64,000 nucleotides of DNA, from positions 124,001-188,000 of the forward strand of contig JAIUME010000001.1 in NCBI GenBank assembly GCA_022565695.1. The letters run 5' to 3'. This document shows positions 44,430-53,300 of the stretch, in pieces. The DNA comes from Alcanivorax sp. Its GTDB lineage: Bacteria; Pseudomonadota; Gammaproteobacteria; Pseudomonadales; Alcanivoracaceae. Every line of letters begins with the position of its first letter. Position 1 is the stretch's first letter. The position numbers were made by a program, and so were the translations under genes. A model generated the notes under the pieces. That model was not told the DNA's origin. It saw only the letters and a list, made by a program, of their open reading frames with translations, and searched no databases.

Positions 44430-44957
44430 CCTGCGCTGTTGTCCCTGTTCAGCCACAAAGAAAAACCTCGTCAGTGATATCAAAGTGCCATCATTTAATA
44501 TTTTTCGATGGCACTCGGAACGCGGCGATTCTGTGTCTTTTTCAACCCGATTGTCAAAAATGAAAATTCTGCGTGATGCATTTCAAATAAATCCACTTAT
44601 TGCTTTTTTTTCGCAGAAAAGTGGCTTTTCTGAACAAGCGTACATTCATTTTCGTGAAGCGATTCACATTAGTTTTGGCATGTACGTTCTGGAAGTAGCA
44701 TATGTCTTACATCGTTTGTCAGATATCTCTTACACAAATTTCAGCGTTTCGCCATGAAACTGCCAAGTCACGATTTTCCGGATTTTACCCATCGAATTGA
44801 CTGTGGTATTCGCGTGCGCCTGCGCGCCAGGCTCACCAAACGCAGAACTTGATTTTCACCCCTTTGATGGTCAATGCTTCCCCTCCTTGCCAGACGCATC
44901 AGCCCGGGCAAGGACAGTACAATGACTGGCACAATGACTATGGATGGTTAGATCGCT
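44430..44957. other. AT-rich 0.5 kb region upstream of the T6SS cluster, no gene recognised
   Basis: This is the largest gene-free stretch and the most AT-rich in the window, between the leftward T6SS block and the rightward gene at 44958. It contains many A/T runs (TTGCTTTTTTTTCGC, TCAAAAATGAAAATTC). A 90-codon open frame at 44485-44757 has no ribosome site or recognisable fold and is treated as chance. On the minus strand TTGGCAGTTTCATGGC (44766-44751) has GG and GC blocks ten bases apart, the sigma54 -24/-12 spacing, but matches consensus imperfectly. The region probably holds the T6SS promoter. Confidence 0.6.
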
Positions 44958-45599
44958 ATGAGTGACACCAACGTACTAGCTAAAGAACGCGCAACCGCCC
45001 CCGCGACGCTTGACGCACTCGCCGAACGCCGTGCTCAACTGCCGCAACGGCAGCGCGCAACGAACGCCGGCAGCTCTCATACTCCCCAGCATACTCACCA
45101 GCATGGCCGCCAGATTCCCGGTGCGCCCGCCATTACCGCCTCACTCGTCACCGATGCGCAGGGCAATCTGTGCTTGCAGCGCGAAAGCGCAGGCAGCATG
45201 GAAGACGGGATAGAGGGTGCTACTGAGGGTGCTATCGAGAGTGCCACTGAAAGTGATGTGCAGAGTGAAGCGAGATGCCCGCCCGAGCCCATCGCAGCCT
45301 ACGCCGAGCATCTGCCGCCGCTGAGCGCCGGAGATCAGGTGTTGGCCATATCGACGCAGGTTGGCTGGGTGGTCACTGCCCGTCTGGTCGCAGACCAGGC
45401 GCACGGCAACGGCCCCGCATGGCGCCTGTTGGAAGATGGCCGGCTTGCCGTCCAGTGTGATGGGGGGCTGGTGCTGCAAGCCGGAGAGGCGAGCATCGAG
45501 ATTCTGGCGGATGGCGCTGTCCGTATAGACGGCAACGAAGTGCATACGCTGGCACGCGGTACACAGCGCATCCAGGGCGCCATCATCCAGATCAACTGA
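44958..45599 (+). CDS. DUF6484/DUF3540-like T6SS accessory protein
   Basis: A 213-residue protein. The N-terminal third is low-complexity, His-rich (SSHTPQHTHQHGRQ) and acidic-repeat (EGATEGAIESATESD). The C-terminal half is beta-rich: GDQVLAISTQVGWVVTARLV, then GGLVLQAGEASIEILADGAV, ending RGTQRIQGAIIQIN. That closing segment strongly resembles the RGTNRIKGG-VQIN end of DUF6484-type proteins encoded with VgrG. Such proteins are thought to help load cargo on the spike. Partners usually found with it (DUF2169, DUF4150/PAAR) are absent. Weak ribosome site; ATG at 44958. Function is unproven. Confidence 0.6.
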   Translation: MSDTNVLAKERATAPATLDALAERRAQLPQRQRATNAGSSHTPQHTHQHGRQIPGAPAITASLVTDAQGNLCLQRESAGSMEDGIEGATEGAIESATESDVQSEARCPPEPIAAYAEHLPPLSAGDQVLAISTQVGWVVTARLVADQAHGNGPAWRLLEDGRLAVQCDGGLVLQAGEASIEILADGAVRIDGNEVHTLARGTQRIQGAIIQIN

Positions 45600-45612
45600 A
45601 GCGTGCAGTCGC

Positions 45613-46092
45613 CTACAGCAACTTCTCGATGTGCTTTTCCAGTGCTTCGGGTTTGTCTGTCGGCGCGAAGCGCTTGACGACCTTGCCGTCCTTGTTGATC
45701 AGGAACTTGGTGAAATTCCACTTGATGCCCTTGCTGCCCAGCAGACCCGGCGCTTCTTCCTTGAGATGCTTGTACAGCGGATGGGCGCCGTCGCCGTTGA
45801 CGTCGATCTTGGCAAACATGGGGAAGCTGACGCCGTAGTTGATTTCGCAGAATTCGCTGATCTGGGTTTCGTCACCCGGCTCCTGGTGACCGAACTGGTC
45901 GCAGGGGAAGCCAAGGATGGCCAGGCCGCGATCCTGGTATTTCTCATGCAGCGCTTGCAAACCCTTGTACTGCGGGGTCAGGCCACATTTGCTGGCGGTG
46001 TTGACCACCAGCAGCACTTTGCCGCGATAATCGGCCAGGGCGCGCTCTTCTCCGCGAATGGTTGTTGCGGAAAAACCATAAACATCAGCCAC
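45613..46092 (-). CDS. Glutathione peroxidase-family thiol peroxidase
   Basis: A 159-residue thioredoxin-fold peroxidase reducing hydroperoxides. The catalytic cysteine is C36 in VVNTASKCGLTPQY, with the partner motifs GFPCDQFGHQEPG and the tryptophan segment WNFTKFLINKDG. The bacterial cysteine form is usually thioredoxin-dependent, with a resolving cysteine in the helix around EFCEINYG. The GTG start at 46092 has GGAG upstream. It converges on the DUF6484-like gene with a 13-nt gap. Confidence 0.95.
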   Translation of the reverse strand: MADVYGFSATTIRGEERALADYRGKVLLVVNTASKCGLTPQYKGLQALHEKYQDRGLAILGFPCDQFGHQEPGDETQISEFCEINYGVSFPMFAKIDVNGDGAHPLYKHLKEEAPGLLGSKGIKWNFTKFLINKDGKVVKRFAPTDKPEALEKHIEKLL

Positions 46093-46223
46093 GTGCTGTC
46101 ACTCCTGAAGATGAAGGTGAAAATGAAAGTCGCCTCAGTCTAGCCCACCCTGCTGCTATTGGGATAGAAGCGCCCGGCAATGACCAACGGGTCGTCGGAC
46201 AACCCCTCTCTTTCGGTTCACAT

Positions 46224-46889
46224 TCATTCGCTCAGCGCGCTAATGACGCGCTTCGCAGTCTGCCCACTGGAGGGCGGATTCTGCCCGGTAATGAGTTGGC
46301 CATCCGCCATCACGAAGTCAGCGAATTTTTCGGCCGTCTCGAGTTTGCCACCCAACTCTTCCAGGCGCGTCTGCAACAGAAACGGCATGGCCGCATCCAG
46401 CCCCACCTCACGTTCCTCTTCGTTGGTAAAGCAGGTCAGTCGGTGCCCCGCCACAAGCGGCGAACCATCCGGTTTCTTCGGCCCGACAAAGGCCGCCGGG
46501 CCGTGACATACGGCAGACACAATCCCGCCACTGGCGTAGACCCGCTCGATGGCACCTGCCAACAGGGGGTTCCCGGGCATATCGAACATGGTGCCGTGAC
46601 CGCCGGGGATGAAAACGGCGGCAAAATCCTGCTCCCAGACGTCTTCAAGGCTGGCGGCACCGGCGAGCGCATCAATGGCGCCGGCCCACTGGCGACGCTG
46701 ATCATCATCCGGCGTGCTGCGCGGGTCGATGGGCGCCTCACCGGGGCGCATGGTGGCCACTGTCACTGCCAGGCCTGCGGCGGTGAATGCCTGCCAGGGC
46801 ACCGCAAATTCTTCCAGCCACAAGCCGGTCGCATCGCCATCGGACATTGCGTTGGCGCTGGTGATGACCATCAGAATGGATTTGCTCAT
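46224..46889 (-). CDS. DJ-1/PfpI-superfamily protein, Hsp31-like
   Basis: A 221-residue protein of the class-I glutamine amidotransferase-like superfamily. The elbow cysteine is C128 in GIVSAVCHGPAAF, with H129, and E26 from GLWLEEFAVPWQAF. This GLWLEEF arrangement is typical of short Hsp31-like members, which act as glyoxalase-III/deglycase-type or chaperone proteins. The ATG at 46889 has AGGAGG before it; the upstream frame has no family similarity. The exact activity is not established. Confidence 0.85.
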   Translation of the reverse strand: MSKSILMVITSANAMSDGDATGLWLEEFAVPWQAFTAAGLAVTVATMRPGEAPIDPRSTPDDDQRRQWAGAIDALAGAASLEDVWEQDFAAVFIPGGHGTMFDMPGNPLLAGAIERVYASGGIVSAVCHGPAAFVGPKKPDGSPLVAGHRLTCFTNEEEREVGLDAAMPFLLQTRLEELGGKLETAEKFADFVMADGQLITGQNPPSSGQTAKRVISALSE

Positions 46890-46959
46890 GCTGCCTCCTG
46901 TTGCCATGGTTGCTTTTGCCTGTGTACGAGCTCGCGACCACGCTACACTGTGCTCCTCA

Positions 46960-46990
46960 CTGCAACGTGAACGTCTCTGCAACGTGAACG
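46960..46990. repeat. 14-bp direct repeat between the PfpI-like gene and dgt
   Basis: CTGCAACGTGAACG at 46960-46973 and again at 46977-46990 (17-bp period), in the short region between the divergent genes at 46889 and 47085. It may touch the promoters of both. Confidence 0.75.
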
Positions 46991-47084
46991 CCAGGCCATA
47001 TCTGCCACGGCATTCGAGGATTTCATTGTCCTGTCGGGGCAGCAAGTGCAGGCATACAACCTTTTACACCCTCGGGAACCGGAT

Positions 47085-48440
47085 ATGGACTGGAGCACTC
47101 TGCTGAACAAGCGCCGCCTGGGCAATCGCGCGGCCAAGGATGAAAGCGGCCGTACTGCGTTTATCAGGGACCATGACAAGATCATCTTCTCCGGTGCCTT
47201 TCGGCGCCTGGCGCGCAAGACGCAGGTGCATCCGCTGGCCACCAATGACCATGTGCATAATCGCCTGACCCATTCGCTGGAAGTCTCCTGTGTCGGCCGC
47301 ACACTGGGCATTCGCGTAGGCGAGCGGCTCGAGAAGCAGCGGTTACTGCCGCAGGATGCCAATCCGACGGACCTGGGCGACATAGTGCAGTCAGCCTGCC
47401 TGGCGCACGACATCGGCAACCCGCCGTTCGGGCATACGGGAGAGCGCGCCATTCGCGCCTGGTTCGGTGAGCGCGGCAAGCATTACCTCGGCACACTGGC
47501 CCCGGAGCAGGCTGCGGACCTGTCGATCTTCGAGGGCAATGCCCAGGGTTTCCGCATTCTGACCAAGAGTGAGTATCACCAGTACGACGACGGCATGCGG
47601 CTGACGTATGCCACCCTGGGCGCATTTCTCAAGTACCCGTGGCTGTCAGCCACCGGCCAGCAAGCCTCCTGCCCCCGCCCCGGCAAATACAGCACCTTTG
47701 TGGCGGAAGCGGCCGCATTCCGGGAGGTGGCTGGTGCCACAGGACTGACCCGGGTCGGCGAGGATATCTTCGCGCGGCACCCGCTCGCCTATCTGGTCGA
47801 GGCCGCGGATGATTTCTGCTACGCGATCATCGATCTGGAAGATGGGCTGGAAATGGACCTGCTGCATTGGGATGAGGTGCATGCCCTGCTGTCACCCGCC
47901 ATCCCGGACAGCGAGGAAGTCCGCGCGCTGCTGCACTCGGATGTCCGCGTGGGCCGCAAGGCAGCGCTGCTGCGCGGCAAGATCATCGAGCGCTTCATTG
48001 AAGCCGGTGTCGAAGCGTTCATGGCCAATCATGACCGGCTTCTTGCCGGCAAGCTGCATGGCGATCTGATTTCCCACTGCGAGCCCGCCGTACGCGACGT
48101 GGTGGAAAATGCCAAACAGCTGGCACGCACCAAGGTGTTCGAGCACCCGCGCAAGGTGGAGCTGGAGATCGGTGCTTTTGAAGTGATTGGCAAACTGCTG
48201 GACGGATTGATCGAGGCGGCTGCCAGCCATGCCCGCGGCGATGAAAGCAACTTCCGTCATCAACGCATCATTGATCTCATCGGCCGCCACAGCTTCCCAC
48301 CGGACCTGCGTCAGCTTTCCGACCAGGATCGCATGTATCAATGCATGATGCGGGCGCTGGATTTTCTGTCCGGCATGACCGATGACTATGCAACCTATCT
48401 GGCCAAGCAGTTCTCCGGCATGGCTGTCACACGGTATTGA
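47085..48440 (+). CDS. dgt: dGTPase (deoxyguanosinetriphosphate triphosphohydrolase family)
   Basis: A 451-residue HD-domain phosphohydrolase hydrolysing dNTPs to deoxynucleosides and triphosphate. The metal-binding histidines and aspartates are in NRLTHSLEVSCVGRTLG, CLAHDIGNPPFGHTGE and later YLVEAADDFCYAIIDLEDG. The opening MDWSTLLNKRRLG is the usual Dgt N-terminus, so ATG 47085 is preferred to an in-frame GTG at 47046. It converges with the phospholipase D gene. Confidence 0.93.
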   Translation: MDWSTLLNKRRLGNRAAKDESGRTAFIRDHDKIIFSGAFRRLARKTQVHPLATNDHVHNRLTHSLEVSCVGRTLGIRVGERLEKQRLLPQDANPTDLGDIVQSACLAHDIGNPPFGHTGERAIRAWFGERGKHYLGTLAPEQAADLSIFEGNAQGFRILTKSEYHQYDDGMRLTYATLGAFLKYPWLSATGQQASCPRPGKYSTFVAEAAAFREVAGATGLTRVGEDIFARHPLAYLVEAADDFCYAIIDLEDGLEMDLLHWDEVHALLSPAIPDSEEVRALLHSDVRVGRKAALLRGKIIERFIEAGVEAFMANHDRLLAGKLHGDLISHCEPAVRDVVENAKQLARTKVFEHPRKVELEIGAFEVIGKLLDGLIEAAASHARGDESNFRHQRIIDLIGRHSFPPDLRQLSDQDRMYQCMMRALDFLSGMTDDYATYLAKQFSGMAVTRY

Positions 48441-48459
48441 AGAATGCCTGGACGAATGT

Positions 48460-50529
48460 CTACAGAGGCCGGGAGAGCATCCCGGCAATATAATCTTCCC
48501 AGGTCCATTCCAGCGGCTCTGTCAGCTCGATGCTCGACGCAAAATGCGGCGTGAAAAGCTGACGGTGCAGCCGCTCCACAGCATCAGGATCTGACGTCGC
48601 CAGATTGATTTCCTGGTTCATCTTGAAGCTCAGGCGGTCGAAATTGGCAGAGCCAAAGCTGGCCCAGCCGTCATACACCGCAGCTTTGACATGCGTCATG
48701 CCCGGATAGATAAAAATACGTACACCGCCTTCCAGAAGCTGGTTTGCCGTGAACAGGTTGGCGCTGTTCATGATGCCGTGATTACCCTCACCGGGCAGCG
48801 CCACACGCACATCCACGCCCCGGCTGCGGGCCGCCAGCAGCGCCTTGATGACGTCCGGCTCGGTAAAATAGGGCGTCGCAATGTAGATGTACTGCCGAGT
48901 GGCCTGAATCGCTGCAAGCTGGGCACGCAGGATTTCCCGTTTACCGGTGCGCGTACGCAGAACGCGCACCGGTACCATGCCCTCAGGCATATCGGTTTCC
49001 TCCAGCCGCGGCAAGCGCAGCGAGCGCACCAGATAAGCGATATCACCGCCTGGCCCGGCATGGGCCCAGGCACGATCAAATTCTTTCTGCAAACGCGCCA
49101 CCACCGGCCCCTCCACACGCACCATCATGTCGTGCCAGTGGTAGCGATATTCGGCGCCGTAATTCATGCCCCCCAGATAGGCGACCTCACCGTCCACGAT
49201 GGTCAGCTTGGCATGGTCACCGGTCAGCCAGGGGTTACCCACCCGCCGGGACTGTACGTCGGAACCGCTGCGCAGGTAGCGCACCATATCGGTCGGCGGC
49301 TGGAAGCCCGCACTGTAACCCTCCGGCGGCGGCGTCAGCCCCGCCATCATCGAGCCCAGGTCATCCATCATCACCCGCACGCGCACTTCGTCACTGCGAG
49401 CGCGTAGCAAGTCCGCAATCTGCACGGCGTACTCGTCGTTATCAAAGATGTAGGTGCGGATGTCGATATGCTCACTGGCACCATGGAAGCGCTGTACCAG
49501 TTCAGGGAAAAAGGCGTCTCCACCAATGAGATACTCCAGCCTGCCCGGATAGCGGTGACTGCGCGTCAGCTGATCCAGATGGGCTTCCCAGGCGATCAGA
49601 TCCATCCCTTCGCCTTCATTCAATGGTGCATCCGGGTCCACATCCCGAGGCGCGCGACGCACGGCACTGACTACCGCGTCCTCCACATGACCGAACAACC
49701 GGCGCATGGTCGTCACCGGATTCTTGAAAAAGGTGATGACATGACTACGCATCACGACGCGGTCCAGCGTCTTCAGGGACACACGCAGAATGGGCTCGGT
49801 GATGTCCGAACCTGCTACCGGCGCGACGATGTAATAGAGCTCGCCGGCGTCCACATCAGCATAGATCCAGCCCAGTGCACCCGGCTGATCCGGCGTCAGG
49901 GTGAACAGCATGGGGCCGAATCGGGTGTCGTCCCCGTGGCGATTGAAATCCTGCAGTAACGACAGCATGCGCGCCGAAAGCTGGCGATCCGTGATACTGC
50001 TCGTCACCTTGACCGAGGACGGCACCTCCGCCCAGGGCGCCACCTGCAGATCGCTGTCAGCGTCTCGCCAACTCACCAGTTCGCGACGCCGCAGGCGCAG
50101 GGACAACCCTTCCTCTGGCCCCAGTGGCGTAAGCAGACCGAGCATGTCATGGAGGATGGCCGCAAACTCGTCTTCATCCAGTATGGTCACCACCTCCGCA
50201 CGGCGTGGCGGCCGACGCAAACGCTCCCGGGTATTGAGTTCCGTGAGAATGATCTCCACGCCGCCTTCGCTGAGGCGCTCCAGCTCATTGATGGAGAACC
50301 AGAGATGCTCATTGTCATTGAGGAATCCCAGCCTCAGATCGCCGTCCACTCGCACCGCCTCGATGGTGGTGTCTTCAATGGCCGCTTCCAGGGCCGGCAT
50401 GCTGAGCCGGAACGTCTCCCCGGTCAGCGACGTGCGGCTGGCGCAACCGCCCAGACACAGGGCGCACAGCACCAGCGCGAGCAGGCACGAGCGTCTGTAG
50501 TGCATTATTCGAAGGGAGCGGGTCACCAT
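48460..50529 (-). CDS. Phospholipase D-superfamily lipoprotein (cardiolipin synthase-like)
   Basis: A 689-residue predicted lipoprotein (lipobox LCLGGC near residue 28 from ATG 50529; ATG 50505 is also possible, and neither has a strong ribosome site). Residues about 330-680 are a PLD fold with two complete HKD motifs: H439-AKLTIVD and H613-VKAAVYD, each followed by the usual GG-N or GS-N segment. PLD family members of this type make or cleave phospholipid headgroups, as in cardiolipin synthesis. Residues about 30-320 match nothing I recognise and include a helix of about 20 apolar residues near VVMRSHVITFF. Location is the periplasmic face of a membrane. Confidence 0.85.
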   Translation of the reverse strand: MVTRSLRIMHYRRSCLLALVLCALCLGGCASRTSLTGETFRLSMPALEAAIEDTTIEAVRVDGDLRLGFLNDNEHLWFSINELERLSEGGVEIILTELNTRERLRRPPRRAEVVTILDEDEFAAILHDMLGLLTPLGPEEGLSLRLRRRELVSWRDADSDLQVAPWAEVPSSVKVTSSITDRQLSARMLSLLQDFNRHGDDTRFGPMLFTLTPDQPGALGWIYADVDAGELYYIVAPVAGSDITEPILRVSLKTLDRVVMRSHVITFFKNPVTTMRRLFGHVEDAVVSAVRRAPRDVDPDAPLNEGEGMDLIAWEAHLDQLTRSHRYPGRLEYLIGGDAFFPELVQRFHGASEHIDIRTYIFDNDEYAVQIADLLRARSDEVRVRVMMDDLGSMMAGLTPPPEGYSAGFQPPTDMVRYLRSGSDVQSRRVGNPWLTGDHAKLTIVDGEVAYLGGMNYGAEYRYHWHDMMVRVEGPVVARLQKEFDRAWAHAGPGGDIAYLVRSLRLPRLEETDMPEGMVPVRVLRTRTGKREILRAQLAAIQATRQYIYIATPYFTEPDVIKALLAARSRGVDVRVALPGEGNHGIMNSANLFTANQLLEGGVRIFIYPGMTHVKAAVYDGWASFGSANFDRLSFKMNQEINLATSDPDAVERLHRQLFTPHFASSIELTEPLEWTWEDYIAGMLSRPL

Positions 50530-50574
50530 GCGGCAAAGCCTAATAGCAAACGTGGATCAACGCGAGCGGGAAGC

Positions 50575-52527
50575 TCAGTCCCCACCCTGCAAGGGGAAAT
50601 CAACATAGAACGTCGCACCTTGCCCCGGGGGCGAGACAAAGCCGATACGCCCATCCATGCGCTGGACAAGCTCCCTGGATATGGCCAGCCCGAGCCCGGT
50701 ACCCGCTTTATATCGGGTATCCGATGAGTCAGCCTGGGAAAACTTGTCGAATATCCGGTCGCGAAACGCTTCCGGCACACCCTCTCCCTTGTCCACCACG
50801 CTGATCCGCAACACCGCGCTGTTGTCATCCGCCTGCTGCGAACCGACCCGCACCACCACTTCACTTTTCGCTGGCGAGAACTTCACTGCATTGGACAGCA
50901 GGTTCGTCATGACCTGCTGAAAACGATGCTCGTCAACACGCACCATGCCGTCATGCTCGCAGTGCACCACCAGGCTTACCTCATGTTGCTGTGCGAATGG
51001 CGCAATGGATTTCACTGCCTCGTCGATCAACACGGAGGCTCTGAGGCGCTCCATATGCAGGCGCATTTTGCCCGCCAACAGCTTTTCCATGTCCAGCAGG
51101 TCATTCACCAGCCGCGCCAGGCGCTGGCTGTTCTTGCTGGCCACATCCACCATTTTTTTCATGCCTTCTGGCAACTCACCCATGGCGCCGCCAGCAAGCA
51201 GGCCTAGTGCCCCGGAAATGGAGGTAAGCGGTGTACGCAACTCATGGCTTACCGTTGAAATAAACTCGTCCTTGAGTTTCTCCATGAGCTTGCGCTCGCC
51301 GATATCATGGACAATCGACCAGACCAGCTTGCGGCCGCCAGAGTCCGTCAACAAAACACCACTGAGCATTACCGGGTAACGCTGGCCATGCAGGCCGATA
51401 ATCTCCTTTTCATAGGGCCCGTAACGTCCGGTTTCCATCATCTGCCTCAGGTAAAAGGCGTCGATATCCCGATATTCCGGTGGCGTAATATCTGCATTCG
51501 AGAACTGCTTGAGTTGCTCCTCCGAATACCCGGATGAACCCAATAATGACTGATTGAACTCAAGAAATTTTCCCGAATAAAAATCACTGAGCGCGATGCC
51601 GATCGGGGACATCTCGAACAATGCCCGCAGCCGCTCTTCACTGGTTTTCAGCGCCTGTTCCGCAGATTTCTGTTCCGTAATATCCGACAGCGTGCCGTAG
51701 ATCATTTTCGCTTTGCCGTTTCGCGAATGGCTGATGATTCGCCCGCGGGTGCGCACCCATACCCAATGCCCGTCCTTGTGCTTCATCCGGGTAACCGAGT
51801 CGTAGAGCTTTGTCTTGCCGCGAAGATGCTCCCTCAAAATGAGGCCGGAGGCCTGAAAATCCCCCGGATGGGACAAGCGCTGCCAGGTATCAATCGAGAT
51901 CGGCGCCAGTTCTGCCAGGCTGTAACCGACAATATTGGCCCAGCGCTCATTCAACACCACCTCCCCCGTCTGTACATTCCACTCCCAGGTGCCAATGTGG
52001 GTCCCCTCGATGGTGGCATCCAGACGCAAGCGATCCTTTTCATACTCCCGGTTTATTTCCTGGGCGGCGAGGGAAGCCAGATCCTGGAGCGCCCGCTTCT
52101 GCTGATCAGTCAGGTGGCGGGGCCGCACATCGACGATACAGAGCGTCCCCACTGCATAGCCGTCCAGCGTTCTCAGTGGCACGCCCGCATAAAAACGAAT
52201 ACCGGGTTCACCGATAACCTGTGGATTATCACAAAAGCGTTCATCCTCGAGGGTATCCGGCACTTCCAGCATCAGATCGTTGAGGATCGCATGGCCACAG
52301 AACGAGACACTGCGGTCGGTCTCGGTGGCATCCAGCCCCTGGCAGGACTTGAACCATTGTCGATCACCATCCAGTAACGTGATCAGCGCCATTGGCACAT
52401 CGAAGGCTGCCTGAGCGATACGGGTCAGGCGATCAAATCGGGCTTCTGGTGGCGTATCCAGAAGGTCCAGCCGTTCCAGTGCGGCCTGTCTCAACGCCTC
52501 ATCCGCTGGCATCGCCGGCAGCTTCAT
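50575..52527 (-). CDS. Orphan sensor histidine kinase: GAF-PAS-PAS-HisKA-HATPase
   Basis: A 650-residue cytosolic histidine kinase. The N-terminal GAF domain (about 1-165) is followed by two PAS domains (about 165-290 and 295-415), the HisKA dimerisation domain with phospho-acceptor H428 in STVSHELRTPLTSI, and the HATPase with N-box FQQVMTNLLSNAVKFSP, G1 VVDKGEGVPEAF and G2 GTGLGLAISREL. No transmembrane segment is visible, so the signal is internal. No response regulator gene is adjacent. It ends 46 nt before the phospholipase D lipoprotein on the same strand. Confidence 0.92.
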   Translation of the reverse strand: MKLPAMPADEALRQAALERLDLLDTPPEARFDRLTRIAQAAFDVPMALITLLDGDRQWFKSCQGLDATETDRSVSFCGHAILNDLMLEVPDTLEDERFCDNPQVIGEPGIRFYAGVPLRTLDGYAVGTLCIVDVRPRHLTDQQKRALQDLASLAAQEINREYEKDRLRLDATIEGTHIGTWEWNVQTGEVVLNERWANIVGYSLAELAPISIDTWQRLSHPGDFQASGLILREHLRGKTKLYDSVTRMKHKDGHWVWVRTRGRIISHSRNGKAKMIYGTLSDITEQKSAEQALKTSEERLRALFEMSPIGIALSDFYSGKFLEFNQSLLGSSGYSEEQLKQFSNADITPPEYRDIDAFYLRQMMETGRYGPYEKEIIGLHGQRYPVMLSGVLLTDSGGRKLVWSIVHDIGERKLMEKLKDEFISTVSHELRTPLTSISGALGLLAGGAMGELPEGMKKMVDVASKNSQRLARLVNDLLDMEKLLAGKMRLHMERLRASVLIDEAVKSIAPFAQQHEVSLVVHCEHDGMVRVDEHRFQQVMTNLLSNAVKFSPAKSEVVVRVGSQQADDNSAVLRISVVDKGEGVPEAFRDRIFDKFSQADSSDTRYKAGTGLGLAISRELVQRMDGRIGFVSPPGQGATFYVDFPLQGGD

Positions 52528-52638
52528 ACCGTCTCTCCCGCATCATCCTCGTGGCTTGCCCACAAACGGTGCACGTTATCCCAACGCTACACGCTTATCC
52601 TGGCGGGTTGAACATATGAATGCGGGGCGGGTGCACAC

Positions 52639-53274
52639 TCAGCTTCCTCGCTGTGTTTTCCCTGTGTCGGGCGAGGTCAGCCGGTCGGCCAGGACGGGGA
52701 ATGCGGTCAACACGAGATCCGCCAGGCTGGCATGCGCCCCGGTTTCAGCCGGGTCATACAGGCAGGCAAGCATGCCCGCACGCCGGGCGGCCAGCATGTC
52801 GTAGCTGAAGTCGCCGATATACATGAGGCGCTCTGGCGATATGTCCCAGCGCGCCGCGATATGCAGCAAGCCCCGGGGATCAGGCTTGGGCGGGCAATCC
52901 TCCCGCCCGAGGATCACGTCCACCCGAATCCCCAGCCGCTGTGCCGTGGCGGTCGCGATATCCCGGGCATTGCGGGTAAGGATACCCAGAGGAAAGCCCC
53001 GGGCACGGAGCCCCTCAAGCATCGCCTCCGCCCCCGGCATCCAGGTTGCCGCCTCGGCGCCCTGTTGCTCGTAGCGGCGCACAACGGCATGGGCCGCCTG
53101 CTGTGCGCGCGCATCCGGCAGGGTGTCTATGTATTCCAGAACCCCGAGATCCTGCGGGCAGGCGATTTCTGCACGGATGGCATCGAAATCGAGCCGCGAA
53201 TCCACCAGCGTCCCGTCCAGATCAAAAATGACACCCTGAATATGGGTCAAGCTGAGGGTCATGCTGAGGGTCAT
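52639..53274 (-). CDS. HAD-family phosphatase (phosphoglycolate phosphatase-like)
   Basis: A 211-residue HAD hydrolase. Motif I is VIFDLDGTLVDS (nucleophile aspartate), motif II GILTRNARD, motif III the lysine of CPPKPDPRGLL, and motif IV MYIGDFSYDMLAARRAGM. The cap domain is between motifs I and II, so this belongs to the Gph-like group. Its start lies in a 12-bp tandem duplication that repeats the codons MTLS, so either of two ATG codons (53274 or 53262) could be used. It follows recD by 14 nt. Confidence 0.88.
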   Translation of the reverse strand: MTLSMTLSLTHIQGVIFDLDGTLVDSRLDFDAIRAEIACPQDLGVLEYIDTLPDARAQQAAHAVVRRYEQQGAEAATWMPGAEAMLEGLRARGFPLGILTRNARDIATATAQRLGIRVDVILGREDCPPKPDPRGLLHIAARWDISPERLMYIGDFSYDMLAARRAGMLACLYDPAETGAHASLADLVLTAFPVLADRLTSPDTGKTQRGS

Positions 53275-53300
53275 GCCTTGATTGCTCCCTATTGCTCCCT
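53251..53300. repeat. Two adjacent tandem duplications at the recD-HAD boundary
   Basis: Within 50 bp are a 12-bp duplication (GCTGAGGGTCAT at 53251-53262 and 53263-53274, doubling the first codons of the HAD gene) and a 10-bp duplication (ATTGCTCCCT at 53281-53290 and 53291-53300) whose junction forms the recD stop codon. Confidence 0.85.

Noticed and set aside
44485-44757. A 90-codon rightward open frame in the AT-rich T6SS upstream region
   Set aside because: It begins with GTG, has no ribosome-binding sequence and no recognisable fold, and its DNA is AT-rich throughout, so a chance frame is more likely.
44751-44766. A confident sigma54 promoter call
   Set aside because: The GG-N10-GC spacing is right, but the -12 element has a mismatch and no activator gene is present, so it is described only as a candidate.
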